Assembly: GCA_949286165.1 (NCBI GenBank)
Contig: CASDZK010000021.1
Span: forward strand, 1 to 62,351
DNA length: 62,351 nucleotides
From: an uncultured Alistipes sp.
Lineage (GTDB): Bacteria > Bacteroidota > Bacteroidia > Bacteroidales > Rikenellaceae
Direction of reading: 5' to 3'
The notes under the pieces are model-generated. The model did not search any database, was not told the DNA's origin, and was given only the letters and a program-made list of their open reading frames with translations. Position numbers and translations under genes: made by a program. Below are positions 7,819-16,393 of this stretch, piece after piece. Position 1 is the stretch's first letter, and each line of letters starts with the position of its first letter.

Positions 7819-8229
7819 TCAGGTTATAATCGTAGCTGTTATTTGTCGTCCGGCGGCTTTGTTGCGAAATTCACAAAGATATATGCCCTGCCATATTCCT
7901 AAGTTGAGGCGACCGCCGGTAATGGGAATGGTTAACGAAACACCCGTCAGTACGCTTTTGGCGTGGGCGGGCATGTCGTCGTCGCCTTCGAACCGATGGG
8001 TATAGTAGGGTTCTCTTTCCCGTATCAGCCGGTCGAAAACGGTCGACATGTCCGTCAATACATCCGGATCGGCATTTTCATTCAATGTTAAAGCGGCCGA
8101 GGTATGTTTCAAAAACAGATGAAGCAATCCGATTTCCGGGAGATTGGGCAAGGAATGGACAATCTCGTTGGTAATCAAGTGGCATCCCCGTTTTCTGGGG
8201 CGTAGCGTGAATTCGGTCTGGATAATCAT
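7819..8229 (-). CDS. YjbQ/UPF0047 family protein
   Basis: This is a complete 136-residue YjbQ family member (TIGR00149). Conserved features are LFLKHTSAALTLNENADPD, THRFEGDDDMPAHAKSVL and the C-terminal LGIWQGIYLCEFR. The family forms a compact trimer with a putative metal site, and some members can replace thiamine phosphate synthase in vivo; the physiological reaction is not settled. Its ATG overlaps the stop of the WYL regulator gene as ATGA, so the two are one transcription unit. Confidence 0.9.
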   Translation of the reverse strand: MIIQTEFTLRPRKRGCHLITNEIVHSLPNLPEIGLLHLFLKHTSAALTLNENADPDVLTDMSTVFDRLIREREPYYTHRFEGDDDMPAHAKSVLTGVSLTIPITGGRLNLGIWQGIYLCEFRNKAAGRQITATIIT

Positions 8230-9302
8230 GGTTTATTGAAATTGAAGTTGTGTAGATTTTGTGAATTTGTGCCGGAATCGTCTGTTTCGGAAGTTCGGTA
8301 TCGTTGTGCCGCTTCTCGGAAGTGTCGGGCGATACGGCTTTTTAGTAATCGTGGATGTAGTACTTTTGCATGTTGTCCTAATTTCAGAATTTCCCGTTCG
8401 AGTTCCAGATTCAGGCATACGTGCAACGAGATTACGATAGCTCCTTTGTGTTCTTGTAATGTTTTCTGTGATTGATGTAGCGGTTTGCAAAGAATATAAG
8501 GCGCCGTTTCTCGGTCGATCTGGATAATGACGGCCTGTTTTTTCTGGTAAAGGGTTCTGCTTACGCCGATGACGGCATCGAAATAGTGTTTCGGATCGAA
8601 AAACGTATTTTCGACATAAGGTTGTCCCGTATCGGGGAATAGCGTGGATATCCGGTTCGTACTCCAAGTCTGTACCGTTTTGTTTCGATGATCGTATCCG
8701 GTTACGAACCAGTGATTGCCGTATTCTTTGAGCAAATAGGGCGAAATAACGATATGGTGCATGACGGAACTTCTGAAAGAGACGTATCGGATGCAAACCG
8801 ATTTTTTATCGATGATATGCTGGTACAGTGTTTTTATCAGCTGAGGATCGGGCATGCGAATATAATTGTCCGGATAAATGACAGGGGTTTCCTTTTCAGG
8901 AGTGTACGATGTGTATCCGGCCAACTGCTGTAACATGTCCGAAATGAGATTCAGCTGGGGAAATATGGCGGATTTATTCAATAATTTTAACGTTTCCGTG
9001 AGCAAATCGAGATTTTCTTTTGAAAAAGGAAGTCGGTAAATGCTGTAATTGGGACGTCCGTAACAATAATATTTCTTTTCCGTGACAACGATTGGGGCGT
9101 TGAGCCCCAGTTTATTGCTTCGCATCAGTTGTATATCGTATTGCAAGGTGCGTCGGCAAAGAGTCCCGGTAGTTCCCTCGTGATGGCGTAACGCTTCGTT
9201 GCAGGCTTTTACCAGATCATCCAGCGTCCACTTGCGAACTCGGTTTTGCAGGCATCGGTCGATGGTAATCAGGCGTATGAGCAGATGTTTCGTTACTGGC
9301 AT
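8226..9302 (-). CDS. WYL-domain transcriptional regulator
   Basis: This is a 358-residue regulator with an N-terminal winged-helix part (about 1-90, including WTLDDLVKACNEAL and RRTLQYDIQLM), a central WYL domain (about 150-240, with VCIRYVSF and GNHWFVTGYDHRNKTVQTW) and a C-terminal WCX extension (about 250-330). WYL proteins bind ligands, often nucleic acids, and control stress or defence genes in many bacteria. It is cotranscribed with yjbQ. No defence system is next to it in the window, so the target is unknown. Confidence 0.87.
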   Translation of the reverse strand: MPVTKHLLIRLITIDRCLQNRVRKWTLDDLVKACNEALRHHEGTTGTLCRRTLQYDIQLMRSNKLGLNAPIVVTEKKYYCYGRPNYSIYRLPFSKENLDLLTETLKLLNKSAIFPQLNLISDMLQQLAGYTSYTPEKETPVIYPDNYIRMPDPQLIKTLYQHIIDKKSVCIRYVSFRSSVMHHIVISPYLLKEYGNHWFVTGYDHRNKTVQTWSTNRISTLFPDTGQPYVENTFFDPKHYFDAVIGVSRTLYQKKQAVIIQIDRETAPYILCKPLHQSQKTLQEHKGAIVISLHVCLNLELEREILKLGQHAKVLHPRLLKSRIARHFREAAQRYRTSETDDSGTNSQNLHNFNFNKP

Positions 9303-9613
9303 CTTTTTAATGATTAGTATAATTTACAAAAAAATAAAAATATTTACAATTACGCAAATAGATTGCGCTTATCCTGGCTTATTTTTGACTAAATTAATTA
9401 GTAACTATTGTTTGGGGGCGGTTGGATTTCTTTTTTTGCCATTTTTCGCCTGAGCCATTGAAATGGATTTCGTTACATTCGACTTATCGAAACGGGGCGA
9501 AAAAAGGAAGAGACTACGGATCGTATGCCCGAGTTGGACTATGTGTCTTATCGATCGTAAATCAATAGTTTAGAAACTTACACTATTCATTAAAAATAAA
9601 AATACGGATAACT
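9303..9613. other. Divergent intergenic region with one copy of the dispersed repeat
   Basis: This 311-base gap separates the WYL operon and the unknown gene at 9614. It holds an AT-rich part next to the WYL start and repeat copy A (9427-9497). No clear TAnnTTTG element was found for either gene. Confidence 0.5.
9427..9497. repeat. Dispersed intergenic repeat, copy A
   Basis: About 70 bases are shared with copies at 60140-60210, 60215-60280 and 61901-61970. The common parts are TTTCTTTT, CCATTT, TCGCCT, an inverted repeat, and TTATCGAAACGG near the end. In this copy the central inverted repeat is GAAAT-GG-ATTTC (9460-9471). It lies in a divergent intergenic gap. Confidence 0.7.
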
Positions 9614-10432
9614 ATGGCGTTATTAACAGACCAACACATGGCTATCGAGATCGGGTATCACAAACGGGATCTCGAAACGGAGTCGCTCTATTATCGATTC
9701 GATTTTAAGTGGCTCGGCAAATCTATTTTTTCCAGAGATGTATTGTGCCCTTGTTTTGAACCGGAAGGGAAAATCTGGGTAGGCGATTTTTTCCCTCAGG
9801 ATTCGTTGATTCCTTTTTTGGAGGAGGTGCTCCGTTGTAAAAAGGATCAAAGTGTGTTCAGTTGGGTAAACAGCGATTGGTCTCATTGGATGAATATTCA
9901 TGTCCGTCGGTGTTTCGGTAGACACGGCAATTATGCCGCCTTTGATTTCGAGTTGAACAGCTCCTTGCTTTGTCCCCATGATAAACAGGCGCAGGAGTCG
10001 TATGCTTCAATACATGTCAAACTGGCTTTGCCCGATCCTGCCATTTTGATTTTTCTCGAACACTTGAAAGAGGAGTACCGGCAGTTCGATGAGGCGTATC
10101 GTATTTATCACGAGTTTTATATCGATTTCAATTATACGGGGAAAGATACGTGGGAGCTTTTCAGACACCGTTTCAGACGGTATATGCAAAGCGAGCTGTA
10201 CTATTTGAGCCGAGAAGTGACGCATCGCAGGAAAACTCCAACCAAACGTTTCCGTTGTTATGTATGGGGAAATGGCCTGAGCTCCTGGCCCGGCGCTAAC
10301 GGAGGTATTTGCCAGGCCGAGTTGCAGTATGTACGCGAAAAGCTGCTTCAGGAATTTCCTGTGGAAATTTCGGATATTCAGTTTAAAACGGTCAGTTCTT
10401 TCCATTTCGACGAGTATATTCCCGAGGTTTGA
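9614..10432 (+). CDS. Conserved-looking protein of unknown function
   Basis: This is a 272-residue soluble protein rich in aromatic residues and histidine, with no signal peptide or membrane segment. I recognise no family. Visible features are DFKWLGKSIFSRD near the N-terminus, WVNSDWSHWMNIHVRRCFG in the middle and an acidic/aromatic helical part about 135-200. The reading frame is long and has a codon pattern like that of its neighbours, so it is a real gene. It is alone on the plus strand, followed by a possible terminator. Confidence 0.75.
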   Translation: MALLTDQHMAIEIGYHKRDLETESLYYRFDFKWLGKSIFSRDVLCPCFEPEGKIWVGDFFPQDSLIPFLEEVLRCKKDQSVFSWVNSDWSHWMNIHVRRCFGRHGNYAAFDFELNSSLLCPHDKQAQESYASIHVKLALPDPAILIFLEHLKEEYRQFDEAYRIYHEFYIDFNYTGKDTWELFRHRFRRYMQSELYYLSREVTHRRKTPTKRFRCYVWGNGLSSWPGANGGICQAELQYVREKLLQEFPVEISDIQFKTVSSFHFDEYIPEV

Positions 10433-10484
10433 GGCTTCATAATCAGGGAATGTTGAATCGAAATTGTTTTCTTTGATTTCTTAG

Positions 10485-10517
10485 CGGGACGGTTCAAAAA
10501 TTAAACGGGCCGTCTCG
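10485..10517 (+). terminator. Possible terminator after the unknown gene
   Basis: CGGGACGG (10485-10492) pairs with CCGTCTCG (10510-10517) with one G-U pair, around a 17-base AT-rich loop. TTTCATGTTTTTT follows. The loop is large, so the call is moderate. Confidence 0.4.
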
Positions 10518-10715
10518 TTTCATGTTTTTTCATAGATGATTCAAATCATGTTTCTCTTTTCAAAACGGATGAATGTAATGAGAGTGTGCGACTGAATCGT
10601 TGGGAGATTGTAATGCGAAGGACGAGTGTTCGGGGAATATTTTCGTTTTTGGTATCGCTTTTGCCGGTTTGTCAGGAAAAGATTACCTTAGTTTGAACTT
10701 GTAAATTTTCATGCT

Positions 10716-10988
10716 ATGACTTATACTATCTGCCACTATCCCGATCAGTCCCGTTTTATGACGGAGTGCGAAGGGGTTACTGCCTATGTAGAATATATTC
10801 GTACCGATCGTGTATTGGATATTGTCCATACGATCGTACCTCAATCCATTGGAGGCCGAGGAATCGCTGCCGCATTGGTCCGGGCCGCTTTCGATTATGC
10901 GCGGGAAAACGGCCTTGTTCCACAGGCTGCGTGTCCTTATGCCCATGCTTGGCTGTTACGTCATCCGGAATATCTGGACAGGGATTAA
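10716..10988 (+). CDS. Small GNAT-like N-acetyltransferase (NATD1/YjdJ type)
   Basis: This 90-residue protein is the minimal GNAT type (PF14542). DRVLDIVHTIVPQSIGGRGIAAALV contains the acetyl-CoA loop GGRGIA, and the following helix and CPYAHAWLLRHPEY end are diagnostic. It has no N-terminal extension and is full length for this subfamily. The substrate is unknown. It converges with, and overlaps by four bases, the GNAT gene on the other strand. Confidence 0.88.
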   Translation: MTYTICHYPDQSRFMTECEGVTAYVEYIRTDRVLDIVHTIVPQSIGGRGIAAALVRAAFDYARENGLVPQAACPYAHAWLLRHPEYLDRD

Positions 10989-11467
10989 CGGAGTTCGAGA
11001 GATAAACGGATCATGTCCCGGCAGGGAATTCCGTTTTCTTCGATCGGGTCCGGATAGTGTCGCACAAAATAATCGGGAATGATGCCAGAAATGCGAAAAC
11101 CGCATTTTTGGTATAGGGCTAACTGGCCAATCCCGGCATTTCCCGTGCCTACTTCTATCGTATGGAACCCTAAGTGTCTGGCCGTTTCGATTGTTTTTCG
11201 TATCAAGGCTTTTCCTATGCCGGAATTTTGGTGCTTTTCTTCGACGGCAAGATTCAGCAGTTCCATTGTAAAAGGGCGGGTAGCCATGGCCAAAACAATG
11301 CCGAGCAGTTCGGAGTTTCGGAAGGCTCCGAAAGCTATGCTGCTTTCCAAATAGCTGTTCAGGCTTTCTTCCGACGGATCGGCCGATAATAATAAAGCAT
11401 GAGGAATGAGTTTTTTGTCATGAATAGGACGGATTGCGAATGTTTTTTTGTTTTTTCCTTCTTGCAT
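10985..11467 (-). CDS. GNAT family N-acetyltransferase
   Basis: This is a 160-residue acetyltransferase. ELLNLAVEEKHQNSGIGKALI holds the acetyl-CoA binding motif (QNSGIG), followed by IEVGTGNAGIGQLALYQKCGFRISG, typical of RimI-like and AAC(6')-like enzymes. It could act on a small molecule or protein; nothing in the context says which. It is separated by 68 bases from the WG-repeat gene upstream on the same strand, so it may be the last gene of that unit. Confidence 0.88.
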   Translation of the reverse strand: MQEGKNKKTFAIRPIHDKKLIPHALLLSADPSEESLNSYLESSIAFGAFRNSELLGIVLAMATRPFTMELLNLAVEEKHQNSGIGKALIRKTIETARHLGFHTIEVGTGNAGIGQLALYQKCGFRISGIIPDYFVRHYPDPIEENGIPCRDMIRLSLELR

Positions 11468-11535
11468 AGCGTCGATAGTTTTGTGTGCGGGTTCGTTTCA
11501 GAATTGATCTGTGCAGTAGTGGTATTTGGTGCAAA

Positions 11536-12963
11536 TCAGTCGAGTACCTGTCCCAACCGCGAGATTCTGTACCAGATGCCGTCTTCGCCTAAAGCCATGG
11601 CAATTCCGTTACTGAAGGCCGTAATGTTCAGATAACGGGGCGGAATGACTACTTTCCCTTGGTTTGAGATGAATCCCATTCTGTGTTCTTGGGTCTCTAC
11701 CATGGCCAAACCATCCATAAACGGTCCGATGTGTTTGTAATTGGCGGAAATGCGTTGTCCGTTTTTATTTAGCAACATGCTTTCCTTGTTCCGGATTACC
11801 CTGAAAATCTGATCGAATCCGATCCATTCCACATCGTCGAATTCCATCGGTACGATCTGTTCTCCGAACCGATTGATAACTCCGATTTTTTCGTCCTGCA
11901 TAACAATAGCGTAACCATCGTAAAAGTCGTTGGCGGCGTGGTATTTGAAGTCGATGATGATTGTTCCGTAGTAATCGATGTAACCCCATAGACCGGTATC
12001 GTTTTGCATGATGGCTATCCGATCTTCGTTATGTACCAGCGACAATGTATAACGGTCGGAGTTCAGATAATCGATGGCGCCGTTTTTCTTCTGCCGCTTA
12101 TCGGTTTCCGGATGCAGTTTGCAGGAGTTGGTATAGACTTGTCGGGTTTTTTCTTGCAACAGACGGATCAACTCTTTCGCATTTTCCATATTTCCTGTTA
12201 AAACGGTTTGAGCGAAAGCCCCCAGATCGATATCGTATATGGCAGTTATTTTATTGCCGTATCGCGTCATGCGGTCGAAAAGTCGTTGAAAATCACTGCG
12301 TTGCTCCAGGATATGACGGGCGAATTCCAAATCTTCCGCTTCGATATCGACGTTCAGAGCCTTGCACCATAAATAAAACAGGTAAAAAGCTGTTTCCCGG
12401 GCGAAACTCGCCAGTTGAAAGGGAGAACACCGGTTTCTATACTCTGCTCTTAACCGGTCCGATACCTGTATCTTGACAGTTCCGGAGGAGGATACGAGCA
12501 TGTGTTCAAACAAACCGTCTATAATGATGTTCGAAATTTCCATCCGGTGGAGAATATCGCCTATTCGGGCAAGCAGGGCCAATGATTCGTTGCCGGGTTT
12601 TACGACTGCATGAATGGGGGCTCCTTCTTCGTGGCGTATTAGTATGACATCGCATTTTATCTCCGGTCTGTCCCACGGTTGAAACTCGTCCGGCAGGTAA
12701 CGGCAAGGGCTGAAAGGAATCAGTTTGTTTTGTTCGTTGATGACGTGGACGGTTCGGGTCAGGGATCGTGAGGCAGGGTTGTTCGAGTCCAGCAAAACCA
12801 GCAGCGTGTGGGGGCAATGTTCTGTTCTCACTTCGAATACGGCATAACTTCGATTGACATAATAGTCGTTGTATTCCGGATGGAAATCAGGAACGGCAAT
12901 GCTGTTGAATCCTTGTCCTGTCGATAAGGCTTCGATAATATCGAGTATGCCTATTTTATTCAT
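11536..12963 (-). CDS. Pseudokinase-like protein with C-terminal WG repeats
   Basis: This is a 475-residue protein. About 325-475 are WG-type beta repeats (LWGYIDYYGTIIIDFKY, KIGVINRFGEQIVPMEF, RMGFISNQGKVVIPPRY). The N-terminal 270 residues resemble the kinase part of the WG-kinase at 24281-25810. IIDGLFEHMLV at 147-157 aligns with HGDIKPDNIIV of that kinase and keeps the Asp, but the catalytic-loop His, Lys and Asn are lost, as is the DFG-type Asp (VSD). I infer a pseudokinase. It lies five bases downstream of the VWA gene, so the two are one transcription unit. Its role is unknown. Confidence 0.65.
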   Translation of the reverse strand: MNKIGILDIIEALSTGQGFNSIAVPDFHPEYNDYYVNRSYAVFEVRTEHCPHTLLVLLDSNNPASRSLTRTVHVINEQNKLIPFSPCRYLPDEFQPWDRPEIKCDVILIRHEEGAPIHAVVKPGNESLALLARIGDILHRMEISNIIIDGLFEHMLVSSSGTVKIQVSDRLRAEYRNRCSPFQLASFARETAFYLFYLWCKALNVDIEAEDLEFARHILEQRSDFQRLFDRMTRYGNKITAIYDIDLGAFAQTVLTGNMENAKELIRLLQEKTRQVYTNSCKLHPETDKRQKKNGAIDYLNSDRYTLSLVHNEDRIAIMQNDTGLWGYIDYYGTIIIDFKYHAANDFYDGYAIVMQDEKIGVINRFGEQIVPMEFDDVEWIGFDQIFRVIRNKESMLLNKNGQRISANYKHIGPFMDGLAMVETQEHRMGFISNQGKVVIPPRYLNITAFSNGIAMALGEDGIWYRISRLGQVLD

Positions 12964-12967
12964 GGTG

Positions 12968-13870
12968 TCAACCGATCTTCGTCACGCTGAGCGAGCCGAT
13001 ATTGATGATTTTCAGAATGTCCGTGATTTTGGAGTTGTATCCCATGGCTTTGAGACAAGTGGAATCGGTCAGCCGAATGGGACGGATGTTGTTGATATCC
13101 GGATAAAAAGAACGGGGGAGCGTGCTGGACATTCTGTATAACAGTTTTGCATACCGATCTTCTTTCTCCAGCTCTTCTTCCGAGGCAGGGAAAAGTGTTC
13201 CGGGGCATTCCGGATTTTTATTCAGGTGCATATTGAAAAATAATACATGCCCGTCGGCTGTGGATAGTTTTTTTATTTTATCTGCGATTTTCAAGAGTTT
13301 CTCTTCCGTCGTTCCGCTGGCTTCTCCGTCGGTAATATTGAATATCATGGGAGGGAAGCAACGATCCTTTTCATGTGCTTTACACCATTTTTTTACAATG
13401 GTGTATGCTTTTTGCAGCCCTGCCTGCATGGGAGTATTTCCGCTGGCATGGGGTTGTATGTAATTGCCTACACGGATGGAGGAAAAATGTCTTTCTCCGT
13501 CCGGCCGTTGAAATCGGCGTTCGTAAACCACTCTTTTCACGGAGGCGCTGGCCAGCATGCCTACCGTGCATATTTCTTTTCCTTCGCAGGCGTAATCCAG
13601 CAGGTTGGTGCAGGAGTTGTCATTGTAGCCGATAACGCATAAATCGAAATAGTTGCGAAAACCGTCGGCGTATTTGCATCGGAGGAGAATTTCTTCCAGA
13701 GCGATATTGATGATACGGACCAACATGGCCGACTTTCGTCCTTTTTGGCCATCGACAACCGTTTCTTCATTCATAGAGGCTGAACGGTCCAGCAGAAAAA
13801 CGAATAAAGAGGGCGTTTTGCGGGTTATTGGTGCGGAATATTCCGTATGTAAAATTTCGGGTTCGATCAT
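12968..13870 (-). CDS. VWA domain protein (TerY-like)
   Basis: This is a 300-residue von Willebrand A domain protein with a complete MIDAS: DRSAS at 28-32, the Thr of GNTPM and the Asp of ITDGEAS. It lacks a signal peptide when started at the ATG at 13870. The longer frame to 13945 begins with residues that do not fit the family, so I reject it. The VWA type with FNITDGEAS resembles TerY, which in other bacteria forms triads with a kinase and a PP2C phosphatase. Here the partner downstream is the WG-repeat pseudokinase-like protein. Confidence 0.78.
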   Translation of the reverse strand: MIEPEILHTEYSAPITRKTPSLFVFLLDRSASMNEETVVDGQKGRKSAMLVRIINIALEEILLRCKYADGFRNYFDLCVIGYNDNSCTNLLDYACEGKEICTVGMLASASVKRVVYERRFQRPDGERHFSSIRVGNYIQPHASGNTPMQAGLQKAYTIVKKWCKAHEKDRCFPPMIFNITDGEASGTTEEKLLKIADKIKKLSTADGHVLFFNMHLNKNPECPGTLFPASEEELEKEDRYAKLLYRMSSTLPRSFYPDINNIRPIRLTDSTCLKAMGYNSKITDILKIINIGSLSVTKIG

Positions 13871-13946
13871 AAATTTCGTATTGTTAGCAGGTTGGGGTGG
13901 TAGTATGATGTTCAATATGAATAAGACCGTTTTTGAAAAAAACATT

Positions 13947-15713
13947 CTATTTCAGAGAGTTGCGGTATTCTGAAAATATCTTCGATTTCGATATGAATCC
14001 CAGATATTTTTTATCGGCATTGACCACAGGCAGATTCCATGCGCCCGATTCATCGAATTTCAATAACATGTCGCTTACCGGTTCCCCCTGCCGGATAATT
14101 TGCGGCGGTGCCGACATGTAATCCGAAACGAATCGGATATCGTATAATTGCCGGTTGAACATGTCGGCCCGTATGTCATCGAGTGTTACGATTCCTATCA
14201 GTTCTCTGGAGAAAGAAATGACCGGAAATACGTTCCGTTTCGATTCCGCCACAACTTCGATCATATCGCCCAACGTCATGTCTTCATGTATGACGCTGAA
14301 ATCGTCTTCGATCAAGCGGTCAGGCTCGATGAACAGAATCGACCGTTCCTGATTCAAAGCTTCGGTATCGCCTTTCAATACCAGTTCCCGGGTATATACG
14401 GAAAACGGAGAAAAGTAGTAGCATATTGTAAAGGAAATGGCGGAGACCAGCATTAATGGTACGAAAAGCTTGTATCCGCCCGTAATTTCGGCAATTAAGA
14501 ATATTGCGGTCAGGGGAGAATTCATGGCGCCAGACATGACTCCTGCCATGCCTACGAGAGTAAACGAAACCACCGGTAGTTCCAGACCCAATAATCGGTT
14601 CAGCAGTGTTGCTGTGAAAAAACCGGTAAAGGCGCCTAAAAACAGCGACGGAGCAAATGCGCCTCCTACTCCTCCTGCAGCGTTGGTGCAGGCCATGGCC
14701 AAGGGTTTGAATCCGATGATGGCAATGAGAAAAGCCAATAATACCCAGATGTTGTCTTGCATGCGTATGAACATCGTATTGTAAAACAAAGAGTGGGTGT
14801 TGGCGTTTATCAAGTCGTTGATCGAATTGTAACCCTGTCCGTACAGCGGAGGAAAAATGAAGATGATAAGCCCCAGAAATGTCCCGCCGATCAGCCATTT
14901 GACGTATTGTTTGTTTATTCTTTTAAACCATGTTTCTATATGCGCGGCGGAATATATGAGGTAAAAAGCGACGAATCCGCACAATACGGCCAGTGCCAGA
15001 TAATACGGCATGTGCGATACGCTGATGCCGAGTTGGTCGCTATTGACGGAAAAAATCGGTTCGAATCCGTGAAGAACGTAAATGATGGAGGTAGAGGTAA
15101 CTGCCGCTATTAATACGGGAATGATGGCCGTCATGTTGATGCTGATCATCAATACTTCCAAAACGAACACTACGCCTGTGATCGGCGCTTTGAATATGCC
15201 CGCCAGAGCACCGGCTACGCCGCATCCCAACAGGATGGTTGTGTTGCGGTAATTCATGCGGAAAAAACGGGCTATGTTCGACCCCACTGCCGCTCCCGTC
15301 ATAACGATGGGGGCTTCCGGTCCTACCGATCCTCCGAATCCGATGGTCGTGGCGCCGGCGATGATCGACGAGTAGATGTTGTGCGGCCTTAGTTTCGACG
15401 ATTTATGGGTAATGGCGTATAATATGCGGGTTACGCCGTGGCTGATGTTGTCTCGGATTACGTATTTGACGAATAATGTAACCAGAATGATCCCGATCAA
15501 CGGCATGATCAGGTATAGAAAATTGACCGATTCCGTTCCTCCCCAGTCGGTTACTCGCAACCGGATGCGACTGACCATGATTTCGAAAAAATATGCGGTA
15601 AAAGCGGATGCGATGCCTACGATAAAAGCGATCAGGATCATCAGCTGTTTCTCCGACAATTTTTTACTCAACATGGTAAAGTACCGATGGGTAAGGTTTA
15701 TTTTTGTACGCAT
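13947..15713 (-). CDS. ClC-family chloride channel/transporter with two CBS domains
   Basis: This is a 588-residue integral membrane protein with about ten hydrophobic segments, followed by a cytoplasmic pair of CBS domains (about 455-580). The selectivity-filter region reads FGGSVGPEAPIV at 127-137. The position of the gating glutamate of E. coli ClC (GREGP) is Val130 here. This suggests passive channel behaviour rather than Cl-/H+ exchange, although many bacterial ClC proteins carry this variant. The CBS pair may bind an adenine nucleotide. It is a single gene with 76 bases before the VWA gene downstream. Confidence 0.88.
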   Translation of the reverse strand: MRTKINLTHRYFTMLSKKLSEKQLMILIAFIVGIASAFTAYFFEIMVSRIRLRVTDWGGTESVNFLYLIMPLIGIILVTLFVKYVIRDNISHGVTRILYAITHKSSKLRPHNIYSSIIAGATTIGFGGSVGPEAPIVMTGAAVGSNIARFFRMNYRNTTILLGCGVAGALAGIFKAPITGVVFVLEVLMISINMTAIIPVLIAAVTSTSIIYVLHGFEPIFSVNSDQLGISVSHMPYYLALAVLCGFVAFYLIYSAAHIETWFKRINKQYVKWLIGGTFLGLIIFIFPPLYGQGYNSINDLINANTHSLFYNTMFIRMQDNIWVLLAFLIAIIGFKPLAMACTNAAGGVGGAFAPSLFLGAFTGFFTATLLNRLLGLELPVVSFTLVGMAGVMSGAMNSPLTAIFLIAEITGGYKLFVPLMLVSAISFTICYYFSPFSVYTRELVLKGDTEALNQERSILFIEPDRLIEDDFSVIHEDMTLGDMIEVVAESKRNVFPVISFSRELIGIVTLDDIRADMFNRQLYDIRFVSDYMSAPPQIIRQGEPVSDMLLKFDESGAWNLPVVNADKKYLGFISKSKIFSEYRNSLK

Positions 15714-15867
15714 GACAGAATTTTCTGAGTATTTTTATGGCTCGACAATATAATTGAGGCGAAGCTGTTCTTTTCATTCTTTTTCAGCCATGTTGCGGAT
15801 TTGTCGTACTCTGGGCTATGGTTCCGAAATGCTGAAATACTCCCTTTCGTTTTTGGGGTTTATTTTA

Positions 15868-15875
15868 CAAAGATA
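15868..15875 (-). promoter_or_regulatory. Putative -7 element of the ClC gene
   Basis: On the minus strand this reads TATCTTTG, a perfect TAnnTTTG match, 155 bases before the ClC start. No -33 element is evident. Confidence 0.35.
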
Positions 15876-16333
15876 GGGATAAAAACCGAAAAAAGGACGA
15901 TTCTGTTGTAAGTTGTGAGTAAAAGGGAATTGGAGGGGCTGACGGAAGCAGGGAAATTTTATGTGTATGTCGGAATTCTGTTTTTTGTCGAACCGGAAGG
16001 AGGCTTGGGACAGAACGGGAACGAGAATCGAAAAATTAAAGATAACTCTGAAATGTTTTTCGGTTGTGTTTCTGTCTTTTGAAAATTCGGCGTTCTTGCA
16101 TTTCAGAAAGGCGAGGCCTGTTTTAGAACCGTCTTTTAAAAAAGCGGGAATGTCATTTTTTCGTTTCGACCGTCGATTGTTCCCGGCCTGACACAATGGG
16201 ACCTTTATTCCGACAAGAGGCGTTCCTGCGGAAATAGCAGTGCGTAAAGGCTGTGTAACCGGGAAAGACAGGCGTTTTCATCGTTTGTTTTTTTAAAAAT
16301 GATTTACTCTTTTTGAAAAAAATAAAAAATAAA

Positions 16334-16364
16334 TTGCAGGTCCTGTCTTTTTTGTTTAATTTTG
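16334..16364 (+). promoter_or_regulatory. Promoter of the lipA-lipB-recJ-murF operon
   Basis: TTG (16334-16336) and TAATTTTG (16357-16364) are separated by 20 bases, the Bacteroidota -33/-7 arrangement. The lipA ATG is 29 bases further on. Confidence 0.65.
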
Positions 16365-16393
16365 CTATCAATAGAAAAATCGAAAAGTCGTAA

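Larger units (their letters stand above)
15714..16393. other. Intergenic region between ClC gene and lipA
   Basis: These 680 bases have no credible gene. The short ORFs on both strands have unusual composition and no recognisable motif. It contains the lipA promoter at its right end and a minus-strand -7 match at 15868-15875. Confidence 0.5.

Noticed and set aside
13871..13945. Longer start for the VWA protein that would look like a signal peptide
   Set aside because: The hydrophobic stretch comes from the gap and ClC gene end; the VWA homology begins just after Met at 13870.
15816..16196. 126-residue minus-strand frame upstream of the ClC gene
   Set aside because: No start context, domain or neighbour-like codon pattern; it covers a promoter-like site.
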